DNA from: an uncultured Sutterella sp. | GTDB lineage: Bacteria > Pseudomonadota > Gammaproteobacteria > Burkholderiales > Burkholderiaceae_F | Length of the DNA: 64,000 nucleotides | Assembly (NCBI GenBank): GCA_902463725.1 | Contig: CABQGK010000008.1 | Location: 1 to 64,000 of the forward strand | Direction of reading: 5' to 3' | In this document: positions 53,326-62,359 of the stretch, one piece after another | Layout: each line of letters begins with the position of its first letter | Numbering within the stretch: position 1 is the first letter of the stretch | The notes under the pieces: model-generated | Told to the model about the DNA's origin: nothing | Seen by the model: only the letters and a program-made list of their open reading frames with translations | The model's database searches: none | Program-made: the position numbers and the translations under genes

Positions 53326-55731
53326 ATGATTCCAGAGGGCTTTATCACGAATTTGCTTGACCGAGCGGACATCGGTGACGTGATTGGCCGCTACATGCAT
53401 CTCAAGAAAGCAGGCCGCAATTTGATGGCCTGTTGCCCTTTTCATAAAGAGAAAACGCCGTCCTTTTCGGTGAGCCCCACCAAACAGATCTATAAGTGCT
53501 TTGGTTGCGGCGCCTCGGGCAACGCGATTGGCTTTTTGATGGCCTATGAAGGGTTGGAGTTCCCTGATGCAGTCCGTAAGCTCGCGGGCTTTTATGGGAT
53601 GGTAGTGCCTGAGGATCAGTCGCCTGAGCGCAAAAAGGCTCGGGAGCTCTCGCGCACGCTCACAGACTATATGGGTGAAGCAGCAGCGTTTTATACGACG
53701 GCGCTTACGCGCGCGCCCCGTGTCATCGACTACCTCAAGGATCGTGCCATCCTCTCAGAGACGGCAGAGCGTTTTGGCTTAGGGTACTCGCCCGATGAGT
53801 GGCATGCACTCAAAGGCGTTTTTGCCGAGCGTTACGGCGCCAAAGAGCTCGAAGAATGTGGCCTCGTTAATGTCAAAAACGATCGTCGCTACGATGCTTT
53901 CCGAGGTCGCCTCATGTTCCCGATTCGTAACGTAAAAGGGCAGGTGATCGGTTTTGGCGCCCGAACGCTCAACGGTGATGAGCAACCAAAGTATCTCAAC
54001 AGCCCTGAGACACCGATCTACCACAAGGGTAGCGAGCTCTATGGTCTCTACGAAGGACGCGAGGCGATTCACCAAAAGGGGCGTGCCATTGTTTGTGAAG
54101 GGTATATGGACGTGATTCAGCTCTCGCAGGCTGGCTTCACGGAGTCGGTGGCGGCGTTAGGAACCTCCATTACCTCGGAGCATGTCCATAAGCTCTTTAA
54201 GCTTGCTGATACGGTTTACTTTTCGTTTGACGGGGACGGGGCAGGGCGTAAAGCTGCGCGTCGAGCGCTCGAGGCGACACTACCTGTGATTACGGACGTG
54301 CAAAAGGCGGGCTTTGTGATTCTGCCACCTGAGCATGACCCTGACAGCTTGATTAAAGCTGAGGGGGCAAGTGCGTATGAGGAGGAGATCAAAAAGGCCT
54401 ATACGCTGACGGCTTTTATGAAGCATGTGCTTCTTGAAGGTAAAGAGCTTCAGTATGCTGAGGAGCGCGCCAAGATTGTGGCAGAGGCCAAGCCCATGGT
54501 GCTTGCCATGCAGAAAGCGCCGATCCTGCAACTCACCGTGATCAAAGAACTTGCGGGTATTGCGCGCCTTACCGCTGATGAAATTCAGCGCCAGTACGGG
54601 CTGATGCCTGCGGCGCCGCGCTCTGTGCGGCAAAACCGTCCGTTTTGGGAAAGCGGTCGCGGCCCTCGTGGCTGGCGCTCTGCGGCGCCAGCTGTTGAAT
54701 CACGGGTACGCGTTAAAGACATGCGTGAGCGTATGTTGCAGTGCTTCCTCGCTTACCCTGATTTGCTCACCCGCTTCAGCCACCCCATTGAAGAGGAGTT
54801 TCTCAATACGGAAAATGCGATCTCTCGTCGCATCGTTGAGCTCTGGCAACATTCCACCGACGAAGACGGCAAGCCTGTGCACTCTGCTGCCTCACTACTT
54901 GAGCGGCTCAAGTCGAGTTCCTCTCTGGCGTACTACCGTCTTTTGCTCGGAGAGGAGCTCACCATTGATACGCCTGCCGAGACGGCGTTACATGAAGTTC
55001 GGCGCGCTTTCATCGACTTGGAGCTCGAGCGCATTAAGGCCCGTATTGAGGAGTGCGCGAATGCCGGCAAGTGTGATGAGCAGACGCTACGCCCACTTAT
55101 GAGTCGGCACGCAGAGTTGCGCTCTCAGCTGGAAGAAATCGCCGAAGAAGAGCGACTCTACCGGCAACGAGTTGATACCCGCTCGCGCTACGAACGGCAG
55201 GAGCAACTGGCGCAGAAAACGAAGAAAGTGAGTGCGGTGCCGCTCTCGGACAATCCAATCGTGCGCGAGTTGCAGCAATATTTGCGCGGCTCGGACAGCC
55301 CCGAGGTGAATATTCCTGGGGAGGACACTGCGGTAGCAGTGAGCGCGCCCACGGGGACGCAGAGCGCCGCACGAGCCGCTCGCGAAGCGCTCGAGAAGCT
55401 CTCCGCTCAAGGTGCTCAACCCTCAAGTTTGAGCACAGAGACGGCGCCGCGCGCGCGTAGTGGCTGGAGTGTGCCGCCTAGCGAAATTGCAGCGGCGAGT
55501 GCGAGAGCGATGCCTGGCGAGATCGTCGCTGCCGAGACGTCCCCCGCTCAACAAGATGACCCTTGGGCGGATTTACCGGCTGCCACTTTGGGGGGGGCCG
55601 TGCCAGAACCTGACGATGATATCCCTTGGGTCGACCCTGATACCGCGGATTTGCAGGCCTCAAGTGAAGAAGATGCAGGCGAGTATCACTTCGAGGATGT
55701 AGAAGCTTCTGAGCCGGACTGGCACCGCTAG
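53326..55731 (+). CDS. dnaG: DNA primase
   Basis: Synthesises RNA primers for replication together with DnaB (801 aa; E. coli 581). The zinc-binding domain has C37-P-F-H40 and C58-x2-C61. The RNA polymerase core includes FRGRLMFPI and GARTLNGDEQPKYLNSPET, the TOPRIM glutamate is in VCEGYMDVIQ (about 256-265), and the DxD region is SFDGDGAG (about 300). A helicase-binding C-domain follows. The last ~150-170 residues are acidic, low-complexity (QQDDPWADLPA, DDDIPWVDPD) and absent from most primases. ATG 53326 follows TAGAGG. Confidence 0.97.
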   Translation: MIPEGFITNLLDRADIGDVIGRYMHLKKAGRNLMACCPFHKEKTPSFSVSPTKQIYKCFGCGASGNAIGFLMAYEGLEFPDAVRKLAGFYGMVVPEDQSPERKKARELSRTLTDYMGEAAAFYTTALTRAPRVIDYLKDRAILSETAERFGLGYSPDEWHALKGVFAERYGAKELEECGLVNVKNDRRYDAFRGRLMFPIRNVKGQVIGFGARTLNGDEQPKYLNSPETPIYHKGSELYGLYEGREAIHQKGRAIVCEGYMDVIQLSQAGFTESVAALGTSITSEHVHKLFKLADTVYFSFDGDGAGRKAARRALEATLPVITDVQKAGFVILPPEHDPDSLIKAEGASAYEEEIKKAYTLTAFMKHVLLEGKELQYAEERAKIVAEAKPMVLAMQKAPILQLTVIKELAGIARLTADEIQRQYGLMPAAPRSVRQNRPFWESGRGPRGWRSAAPAVESRVRVKDMRERMLQCFLAYPDLLTRFSHPIEEEFLNTENAISRRIVELWQHSTDEDGKPVHSAASLLERLKSSSSLAYYRLLLGEELTIDTPAETALHEVRRAFIDLELERIKARIEECANAGKCDEQTLRPLMSRHAELRSQLEEIAEEERLYRQRVDTRSRYERQEQLAQKTKKVSAVPLSDNPIVRELQQYLRGSDSPEVNIPGEDTAVAVSAPTGTQSAARAAREALEKLSAQGAQPSSLSTETAPRARSGWSVPPSEIAAASARAMPGEIVAAETSPAQQDDPWADLPAATLGGAVPEPDDDIPWVDPDTADLQASSEEDAGEYHFEDVEASEPDWHR

Positions 55732-56002
55732 GGCAGGGGGCATCCGAGCGCTTGTCGCGCGCACATCAAAACAAAAGCCTGCGTTGTACGGCCGATTTTA
55801 CCGCTACAATCAGGGCATGCTTTTTTGAAGGAGATAGGGCGCGTGTTGCTGCACGCCGTCGAAGGTTGCCCGGCCGCCTCATGCTTTATGGCATGAGCGA
55901 GGGAAGCGCCAAACGCTTTCTGCTAAAACTCGGAGAGAAAGAGCGGCGGCAAGGCGTTGCACCACACTCCTTCACCATTACGAATATTGGAGATGTAAAC
56001 GG
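55732..56002 (+). other. Leader of the ABC importer genes
   Basis: 270 bases without a convincing gene. TTGTAC-15-TACAAT (near 55774-55800) is a short-spaced promoter candidate, and CTCATGC-TTTATG-GCATGAG (near 55878) is a hairpin. I looked for a TPP or other thiamine-type riboswitch core and saw none. Confidence 0.45.
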
Positions 56003-56947
56003 ATGTTTACCCGTAAAACACTAACCGCTGCACTGCTATGTGCATTCTCTTTTGCAACGCTTTCCGCCGAAGCGGCCGCCCTGCGTATTGGTGTGTTGCC
56101 CGCAGCGGACTCGATCGTGCTCTACGCTGCGCAAGAGAAAGGGCTCTTTAAAAAGGCTGGGCTCGATGTGGAGATCGTCCCCTTTAAGAGCGCCTTGGAG
56201 ATTGGTGCGGCGATGCGCGCTGGCAAGCTTGATGGTCATTTTGGTGACCTGATGAATGTGCTTTCGCAAAATGCGCGTGGCGTTGCGCAGTCTGTGGTGC
56301 TCACCACAACTCATACCACAGCGCAGCAGCGCAATTTCGCCATGGTGGTTTCGCCTGCTGCGGCTTCTCGCATCAAGAGTCTCTCGGACTTGCACGACAC
56401 CGACACCGCGATGAGCGGTGCCACCATCATTGACTATTTGCTCGACCGCATGAGTGAGCAGCAGAAACTCCCCTCCGATGCCCTCAAGCGAATTGAGGTC
56501 AAGCAGATTCCAATCCGCTTGCAAATGCTGATGGCTGGACAGGCCTCGACGGCGCTACTCCCTGAGCCCCTCGTTTCGATGGTCGTTGCGAAGGGTGGTC
56601 GCGTTCTCTGGGATGACCGCACGCTTGATGAAGCGCTTGCGGTGGTGGCGCTAAAGAAAACGGCGCTTGATGAGAAGACTGTCGCGGGCTTTCGCAGTGC
56701 CGTGGCAGAAGCGGCTAAACTGATTGAAGCCAGCCCGCAGACGTACCGTGCGGTGATGGTAGAGAAGGGACTCCTGCCGAAGCCGCTCGAGTCGAGCTAC
56801 ACCATGCTACGTTTTTCGCTCTTTAAAACAGCGGATGGTCTACCTCCCTTGCCCACTGAGGCAGAGGTTAAACGCGTCGGCGAGTGGATGATTGATCACA
56901 AGATGATTGATGCGCTTCCCCGCTACAGCGACGTAGTAGTGAAGTAA
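56003..56947 (+). CDS. ABC transporter substrate-binding protein (SsuA/NMT1-like)
   Basis: Periplasmic binding protein (314 aa). A typical signal peptide (MFTRKTLTAALLCAFSFATL) has a cleavage region near AEAAA. The mature start LRIGVLPAADSIVLYAAQEKGLFKKAGL is split here as LRIGVLPAADS and YAAQEKGLFKKAGLDVEIVPF; together they are the hallmark of NMT1/SsuA/TauA-like proteins, which bind sulfonates, nitrate/bicarbonate or thiamine precursors. The ligand cannot be assigned. It is followed by its ATPase (52 bases) and permease. Confidence 0.9.
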   Translation: MFTRKTLTAALLCAFSFATLSAEAAALRIGVLPAADSIVLYAAQEKGLFKKAGLDVEIVPFKSALEIGAAMRAGKLDGHFGDLMNVLSQNARGVAQSVVLTTTHTTAQQRNFAMVVSPAAASRIKSLSDLHDTDTAMSGATIIDYLLDRMSEQQKLPSDALKRIEVKQIPIRLQMLMAGQASTALLPEPLVSMVVAKGGRVLWDDRTLDEALAVVALKKTALDEKTVAGFRSAVAEAAKLIEASPQTYRAVMVEKGLLPKPLESSYTMLRFSLFKTADGLPPLPTEAEVKRVGEWMIDHKMIDALPRYSDVVVK

Positions 56948-56999
56948 TGAGAGGGAGCGCGCGATCTGCGCGCTCCTAATTCAGAACGAAGTAATAACG

Positions 57000-57800
57000 A
57001 TGTCAATGACCGCAACCACGAAACACGTTGGGTTGTCCCTTGAGGTAAAGAATCTCTCGGTGGGCTATGGGGGAGAGGCTGTGCTCGCGCCGCTCTCTTT
57101 TTATCTGCCGCAAGGTGGGTCATTGGCAGTCATTGGTGAGAGCGGTTGCGGAAAATCAACGTTACTGACAACTCTAGCGGGTCTACATCCGGCCCTTAGC
57201 GGCTCGATTAGCTGGCGAGTCAATGACCGTGAGGTTGCGCTTAACGAAACACGCGTCAGTTTTGTTTGGCAACGTTTGGGGCTGTTCCCATGGAAGCGTG
57301 TGCGCGACAACATGCTGCTGCCGCTTAAACTACACCCAGAAATTTGTCCGCCCCATGAGCGAGCGGGACGCGTTGCTGAACTGCTTGAGCGACTGGGCCT
57401 CAGGGGTCTTGAGGAGCGCTTCCCGTCGCAGCTCTCTGGCGGGCAGAGTCAGCGCTTGGCGCTCGGACGCTCCTTGATATCGCGCCCTGATGTGCTCTTT
57501 ATGGACGAGCCTTTCTCGGCGCTCGATGCGCTACTACGCGAGCGGCTTCAAAATCATCTTCAGCAATTGCGCCAGACCCATCGTGGCACGGTGATTTTTG
57601 TCACGCACGATATCCGTGAAGCCGTCTTTTTAGGCTCACATATTCTGATGCTCTTTCCCAAAGGGCGTGCTCAGGCCCCACGGTTTTACGAAAACCCGGC
57701 GTTTTCGCTTGATGCCGGTAGCCAAGCGCGTGACTGTACGCTCTTTGATGAAACGGTGCGTCGCGTGCATCGAGTGCTCATGAGCGAGGGGGGGCTCTAA
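57000..57800 (+). CDS. ABC transporter ATP-binding protein (SsuB/TauB-like)
   Basis: Nucleotide-binding subunit (266 aa). Walker A GESGCGKST, Q-loop FVWQRLGLFPW, signature LSGGQSQRLALGRS, Walker B VLFMDEPFSALD and switch histidine VTHDIREAV. Fits the nitrate/sulfonate/taurine importer class. Start ATG 57000 or 57006. Ends one base before the permease ATG, so the two are translationally coupled. Confidence 0.95.
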   Translation: MSMTATTKHVGLSLEVKNLSVGYGGEAVLAPLSFYLPQGGSLAVIGESGCGKSTLLTTLAGLHPALSGSISWRVNDREVALNETRVSFVWQRLGLFPWKRVRDNMLLPLKLHPEICPPHERAGRVAELLERLGLRGLEERFPSQLSGGQSQRLALGRSLISRPDVLFMDEPFSALDALLRERLQNHLQQLRQTHRGTVIFVTHDIREAVFLGSHILMLFPKGRAQAPRFYENPAFSLDAGSQARDCTLFDETVRRVHRVLMSEGGL

Positions 57801-57801
57801 G

Positions 57802-58560
57802 ATGTGGACGCTCGTATTGCGCTATGTGCTGGGGTTTGTGGCCATTGGCTTACTATGGCAACTCGGTTCGCTCTCGATGGGTGAAGCGCTTCTGCCAGAC
57901 GTTGTGTCAACTATGGTGGCTTTTATCGCTGCCCTCAAGACGAGTGCTTTTTGGACAGCCATAGCAGTCAGCTGCTCTCGTCTCGCGGTTGGACTTTTAA
58001 CCGCGGTGCTCGTAAGCTTTCCGCTCGGGCTCTGGATGGGGCATTGTCCGAGAGCCGATAAAATTCTGAGCCCGCTACTCTTTATCACCTTCCCGCTCCC
58101 GAAAATTGTGCTCTTGCCGGTGTTTTTTACGCTCGTCGGACTTGGGGATGCGTCGCGCATTTTGCTTATTGGACTCACGGTGGGCTACCAAATCCTCGTC
58201 ATCATCCGCGATGAGGCATTGAATTTGGATCCAGCTTATATGAAGGCCTTTCGCTCGATGGGCGGGACGTCTTGTCAGGCGGTCTGGCACGTGTATGTCC
58301 CAGCGGCTCTGCCCTCACTTTTTACCGCGCTCAAGGTTGCTGCCGGCACGGCAATGGCAGTGCTCTTTTTAGCAGAGAGCTTCGCAACTACCTCAGGGCT
58401 CGGCTATCTCATCATGGATGCTTGGGGGCTTGGGGATGTGCTGGGTATGTTTACGGCTATTCTTGGGATGTCGTTACTTGGGCTTGCTCTTTACGGCTCG
58501 ATTGCTGCGATCGAGCGTCTGCTCTGCCCTTGGTCCGTGCGCGGACTGCCCCGAATTTGA
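57802..58560 (+). CDS. ABC transporter permease (SsuC/TauC-like)
   Basis: Inner-membrane permease (252 aa) with about six membrane segments. The EAA loop, contacting the ATPase, is in YMKAFRSMGGTSCQAVWHVYVP. GTAMAVLFLAESFATTSGLGYLI is the family C-terminal signature (given in two parts: GTAMAVLFLAES and TSGLGYLIMDAWG). Last gene of the three-gene importer inserted between dnaG and rpoD. No terminator was seen after it. Confidence 0.95.
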   Translation: MWTLVLRYVLGFVAIGLLWQLGSLSMGEALLPDVVSTMVAFIAALKTSAFWTAIAVSCSRLAVGLLTAVLVSFPLGLWMGHCPRADKILSPLLFITFPLPKIVLLPVFFTLVGLGDASRILLIGLTVGYQILVIIRDEALNLDPAYMKAFRSMGGTSCQAVWHVYVPAALPSLFTALKVAAGTAMAVLFLAESFATTSGLGYLIMDAWGLGDVLGMFTAILGMSLLGLALYGSIAAIERLLCPWSVRGLPRI

Positions 58561-59218
58561 CGAAAACGTATTTTTCTTACGCATTTCTATTAGTACTTCC
58601 CATTAGAGAGCACACAGAAATGCTTTCAGATGTGGCAGAATTTCCTAACTGCACTAAAAAATTTTGTCAAGTGGGATGTGTTGATTTTTTTTAATCATAC
58701 CGTTTCCTCTTTGGCGTCTCTGCCAGCCTGTTGAGCGCTTCTCTCGGTAACGAGGCGCGCTAAGTATCGGAATTTTTGGCGGAAACACGAATTTTTTTTC
58801 AATCCTCCCAAGGGGGCGTATAGTTAAGGAGGCACGCGGACTGTTACAAAGATTTCACTGAGACGTCACTACTCATTGCCTCAAAGGACAAGGTCAGGCG
58901 GCAAGGGCTAAATACTCCTTTGCTGTTCGTTTTTGTCTTCGACCAAAAATGAAGAGCAAAGTGTCTTTTTAGACCACGACACACTCGAAACTGTCCATTC
59001 ATCGTTGTGGTGTATGGCTCGTTGGTGTTGCTTGTTGCAAGACCCGCGAGCGAGGCGAGAGGTTCCTTTTTGCAGACTGCAGGGAATGCGGCAAGCTAAG
59101 TTTTGCAAAGGGGGCGTGTTAGAAGCGCATTGCTGCGCTCTGATGCAGTGTGCTGTGGCTTGATGTTGCCAAAAGCAGGCTTTGCCGTAAGTGCTTTGGG
59201 CGCAATTTGAGGGTAGGT
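58561..59218 (+). other. rpoD upstream region, no gene seen
   Basis: About 660 bases between the importer and rpoD. T-rich stretches occur at 58686-58694 and 58792-58799. No credible ORF was found. The imperfect repeat GCTTGTTGC...GCGGCAAGC (about 59030-59097) could fold in the leader. I saw no clear sigma-32 heat-shock promoter. Confidence 0.45.
58796..58824 (+). promoter_or_regulatory. Putative rpoD promoter
   Basis: TTTTCA (58796-58801), a 17-base spacer containing CCTCCCAAGGGGG, and TATAGT (58819-58824). It would give rpoD a leader of nearly 390 bases. Confidence 0.45.
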
Positions 59219-62200
59219 ATGGCTGAAAAAAAGAAATCGACAAGCAAAGTGAAGTCCGCCGCGTTAGCGGTCGAAAAGGATGAGCTTTCGCCAAAAAAGT
59301 CGAAAAAACGCGCAGCAAAAAAGGTGTCCCCTGAAGCAACGCTCAGTACGTCAGGTCTGACATTGTCCGTGGAGACGCAAGAGCCTGACACCACCGAGAA
59401 AGCGACAAAGCTCGGCCGCAAGAAGGCCGCTACGCTTGAGCAAAGCGCGGCCGCTGAGCAAGTGCATGAAGAGAGTGCCCCTACCAAGAAGCGCGCGCAG
59501 AAGAAAGCGCTTGCGCAAGAGAGCGCGCCGGCTTCGGTACCCCTCCCCGAAGAGGAACCCCCGCAAGCGGCCTCAACACCCGAGGCGCCAAAAAAGACGA
59601 CGCGGCGCCGTCAGTCTAAGAAGGACGAGGCCGCGAGTAGCTCAGGTAACTCAGATGCGCTCGCGCCCACCGAACCCCAGCCGAAAGCGGTGAAAGGGCG
59701 CCGTGCGAAAGCGGTATCCGAAACAGAGGTGAGCACTCACTCGCAAGTGGGTGTGGCGACAGATGTCTCTACCGAGGCGAGAGGCGCTACGCCGCTTGAC
59801 GATGCCACGGGGGCCGTGGCGGTTGCCGAAAAGCCCCGTAAGTCTACCCGCAAGTCTGCGGTGAAAAAGTCTGTCGCTGCTGCCCCAACGCCTGAGGCGG
59901 CACAGACTGCTGAGCTTCTGCCCACGGAGCCCCCCGCTACTACGGGGAAAAAGCGCTCCCGCAAGTCGAAAGCTCAGGAGGGTGAAGAAGCGCTCCCAGC
60001 TGCAACGCGGGCGGCTGAGGTTATGACTGAAGTGCTTCCGGTTGAACCTAGCGCGCAGCCAATTGAGTCTGAGCAAGCTACTACTACCTCTGAAGAAGAG
60101 GCGCCAGCTAAGCGTGCGCGGACGAGTCGTCGCAAAACAACAAGCACTACAGCGAAAAAAGAGCGTAAAGGTCGCTCGACAACGAAGCGCTCTTCCGATG
60201 AAAACGCGGACGAAGATGATGACTTAGCAGAATTCGACAAGGAAGGGGGCGACTCGGATTACTTTGACGCCATCGATGGCGAGGCCGATGACTACGACGA
60301 AGAGATTCCCGAGATCGATGACATCGATGAGCTTGATGAGGTCGATGAGGAGGAGTCTGAAGCAAGCGCCGAAGATGAGCCAGAGCATGAAGAACGTCCG
60401 ACGCCGAAAAAGCGCGCCCGTCGTAAGAAGGACACTAAGACTGCGCTCGCTGACTATGCAGGCGTGGAAGAGTCGACTGAAGATCGCCGTCAAAAAGTGC
60501 AGACCCTCATTTCGATGGGGCGCGAGCGTGGTTACGTCACCTATGGGGAAATCAATGATTATCTGCCTACGAGTCTCGTCGATGATGAAGCGATTGACTC
60601 CATTGTGCAGATTCTCGGTAACCTCAACATTCCTGTCTTTGAAACGGCACCCGATGATGACACACTAGCGATGCTTGGCACAGAGACGGTGGCAAGCGAA
60701 GAAGATGCCGAAGCTGAGGCCGAGGCAGCGTTTTCCACGGTCGATAGCGAATTTGGCCGTACGACGGACCCAGTGCGTATATACATGCGTGAGATGGGCT
60801 CTGTGGAGCTTCTCAAGCGTGAGGATGAAATTGAAATTAGCAAGCGCATCGAAGATGGCCTTAAGCACATGGTGCTTGCCATCTCGCGCTGCCCCGTGAC
60901 GATTGCCGAGATCATTGATATCAGTGAAAAAATTCGCAATAACGAAGTTGCCATCGATGACATCGTGGACGGGATTGTGACCACGGATGACCTAGGCAAC
61001 GTCGTGGGTCACGCTGACGATGAAACCGATATGGGCGCAAGCTCCATGACCACGGGGCAGCTTGAGCATCTGCGCGATCAGAGCCTAGAGATCTTTGAGC
61101 GCGTGCAGAAGTTGCTTGGTGAGCTACGGGCGATTGCGGAGCGTGATGGCTATGAAGCCCCTGAACTCTCGGGCATTAAAGACGCGATCCAGCAAGAGCT
61201 GATGCAGGTTCGCTTTACAGCCAAGACGGCCGATCGCCTCTGTGACGTGTTGCGCAACACCGTCGATGAGGTACGTAAACATCAACGTATGCTCTACGAT
61301 GAATTGGTGCGCCGCCATGGCTTGGATCGCAAGTGGTTTATTGAGCATTTTGAAGAGTCGGCGTCCGACATTCGTTGGTTTGAACTCGCTATGACCACTT
61401 TCCCTGCACTGAAGGAAAAACTGGAATTTGTGCGTCCGACCGTTGAGGAGGGAGTGCGTCAAGTGGGGCTCATTGAGCGGCGCTGCTCCATGCGTATCAA
61501 AGAGCTCTTTGATATCTACCGTCAAATGACGGCGGGTGAAGCACAGGCGCGAAATGCCAAGCGTGAGATGACAGAAGCCAATCTGAGATTGGTCATTAGC
61601 ATTGCGAAAAAATATACCAATCGTGGGCTACAGTTCCTTGATCTCATTCAAGAGGGCAATGTTGGCCTCATGAAGGCTGTCGATAAGTTTGAGTACCGCC
61701 GTGGCTATAAGTTCTCGACCTATGCTACCTGGTGGATTCGTCAGGCGATCACGCGCTCGATTGCAGATCAGGCGCGCACGATCCGAATCCCGGTGCATAT
61801 GATCGAAACGATCAACCGTATGAACCGTATCACCCGACAAGTGTTGCAAGAAACAGGGGTTGAGCCTGATTCTCGGATGCTTGCAGAGATGATGGAGATG
61901 CCAGAGGACAAGATCCTCAAGATCATGCGCATCGCCAAAGAGCCGATCTCCATGGAAACGCCGATCGGCGACGATGATGATTCGCACTTGGGTGACTTTT
62001 TGGAAGATACCCAGACGGAGTTGCCGAGCGAGGCTGCGCATAGCAACAGCATGCAGGAAACGGTTCGACAAGTGCTCGATAGCCTCTCACCTCGAGAAGC
62101 AAAGGTGCTGAGAATGCGCTTTGGTATCGAGATGCAAAGCGACCACACGCTCGAAGAGGTCGGCAAACAGTTTGATGTTACTCGTGAACGTATTCGTCAA

Positions 62201-62287
62201 ATTGAAACCAAGGCGTTGCGTAAGTTGCGCCATCCCTCGCGAGCAGACAAACTGCGTAGCTTCATCGTTCCTGATAATAAGGACTGA
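59219..62287 (+). CDS. rpoD: RNA polymerase primary sigma factor RpoD, giant form
   Basis: Housekeeping sigma-70 (1022 aa; E. coli 613). Residues 1 to ~415 are low-complexity: Lys/Ala/Ser/Glu repeats (KKRAAKK, KTTRRRQSKK, RKSTRKSAVKK), then an acidic stretch (DEIPEIDDIDELDEVDEEE region). Region 1.1 begins about 420 (TEDRRQKVQTLISMGRERGY), region 1.2 at 517 (DPVRIYMREMG), then the non-conserved region. Region 2 spans about 780-850 (NLRLVISIAKKYTNRGLQF, FSTYATWWIRQAITRSI), then region 3, and region 4.2 about 976-1015 (EEVGKQFDVTRERIRQIE). ATG 59219 has GAGGGTAGGT upstream. Usually the end of the rpsU-dnaG-rpoD operon. Confidence 0.98.
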   Translation: MAEKKKSTSKVKSAALAVEKDELSPKKSKKRAAKKVSPEATLSTSGLTLSVETQEPDTTEKATKLGRKKAATLEQSAAAEQVHEESAPTKKRAQKKALAQESAPASVPLPEEEPPQAASTPEAPKKTTRRRQSKKDEAASSSGNSDALAPTEPQPKAVKGRRAKAVSETEVSTHSQVGVATDVSTEARGATPLDDATGAVAVAEKPRKSTRKSAVKKSVAAAPTPEAAQTAELLPTEPPATTGKKRSRKSKAQEGEEALPAATRAAEVMTEVLPVEPSAQPIESEQATTTSEEEAPAKRARTSRRKTTSTTAKKERKGRSTTKRSSDENADEDDDLAEFDKEGGDSDYFDAIDGEADDYDEEIPEIDDIDELDEVDEEESEASAEDEPEHEERPTPKKRARRKKDTKTALADYAGVEESTEDRRQKVQTLISMGRERGYVTYGEINDYLPTSLVDDEAIDSIVQILGNLNIPVFETAPDDDTLAMLGTETVASEEDAEAEAEAAFSTVDSEFGRTTDPVRIYMREMGSVELLKREDEIEISKRIEDGLKHMVLAISRCPVTIAEIIDISEKIRNNEVAIDDIVDGIVTTDDLGNVVGHADDETDMGASSMTTGQLEHLRDQSLEIFERVQKLLGELRAIAERDGYEAPELSGIKDAIQQELMQVRFTAKTADRLCDVLRNTVDEVRKHQRMLYDELVRRHGLDRKWFIEHFEESASDIRWFELAMTTFPALKEKLEFVRPTVEEGVRQVGLIERRCSMRIKELFDIYRQMTAGEAQARNAKREMTEANLRLVISIAKKYTNRGLQFLDLIQEGNVGLMKAVDKFEYRRGYKFSTYATWWIRQAITRSIADQARTIRIPVHMIETINRMNRITRQVLQETGVEPDSRMLAEMMEMPEDKILKIMRIAKEPISMETPIGDDDDSHLGDFLEDTQTELPSEAAHSNSMQETVRQVLDSLSPREAKVLRMRFGIEMQSDHTLEEVGKQFDVTRERIRQIETKALRKLRHPSRADKLRSFIVPDNKD

Positions 62288-62326
62288 GACGTCTTACGTC
62301 TCTCTTTAGTTAATAGGCCGTCTAGC

Positions 62327-62359
62327 GAGACAAGTTGACACTTGCTAGACGGCTTTTTC
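62327..62359 (+). terminator. Terminator after rpoD
   Basis: GCCGTCTAGC (62327-62336) is the exact reverse complement of GCTAGACGGC (62344-62353), followed by TTTTTCT. It separates rpoD from the second sigma gene. Confidence 0.95.

Noticed and set aside
55732..56002. Possible TPP riboswitch before the SsuA/NMT1-like importer
   Set aside because: The CTGAGA and ACCTGATCTGG-type core elements are absent.
55752..56024. 90-residue frame between dnaG and the importer
   Set aside because: It overlaps the binding-protein signal peptide start out of frame and has no family character.
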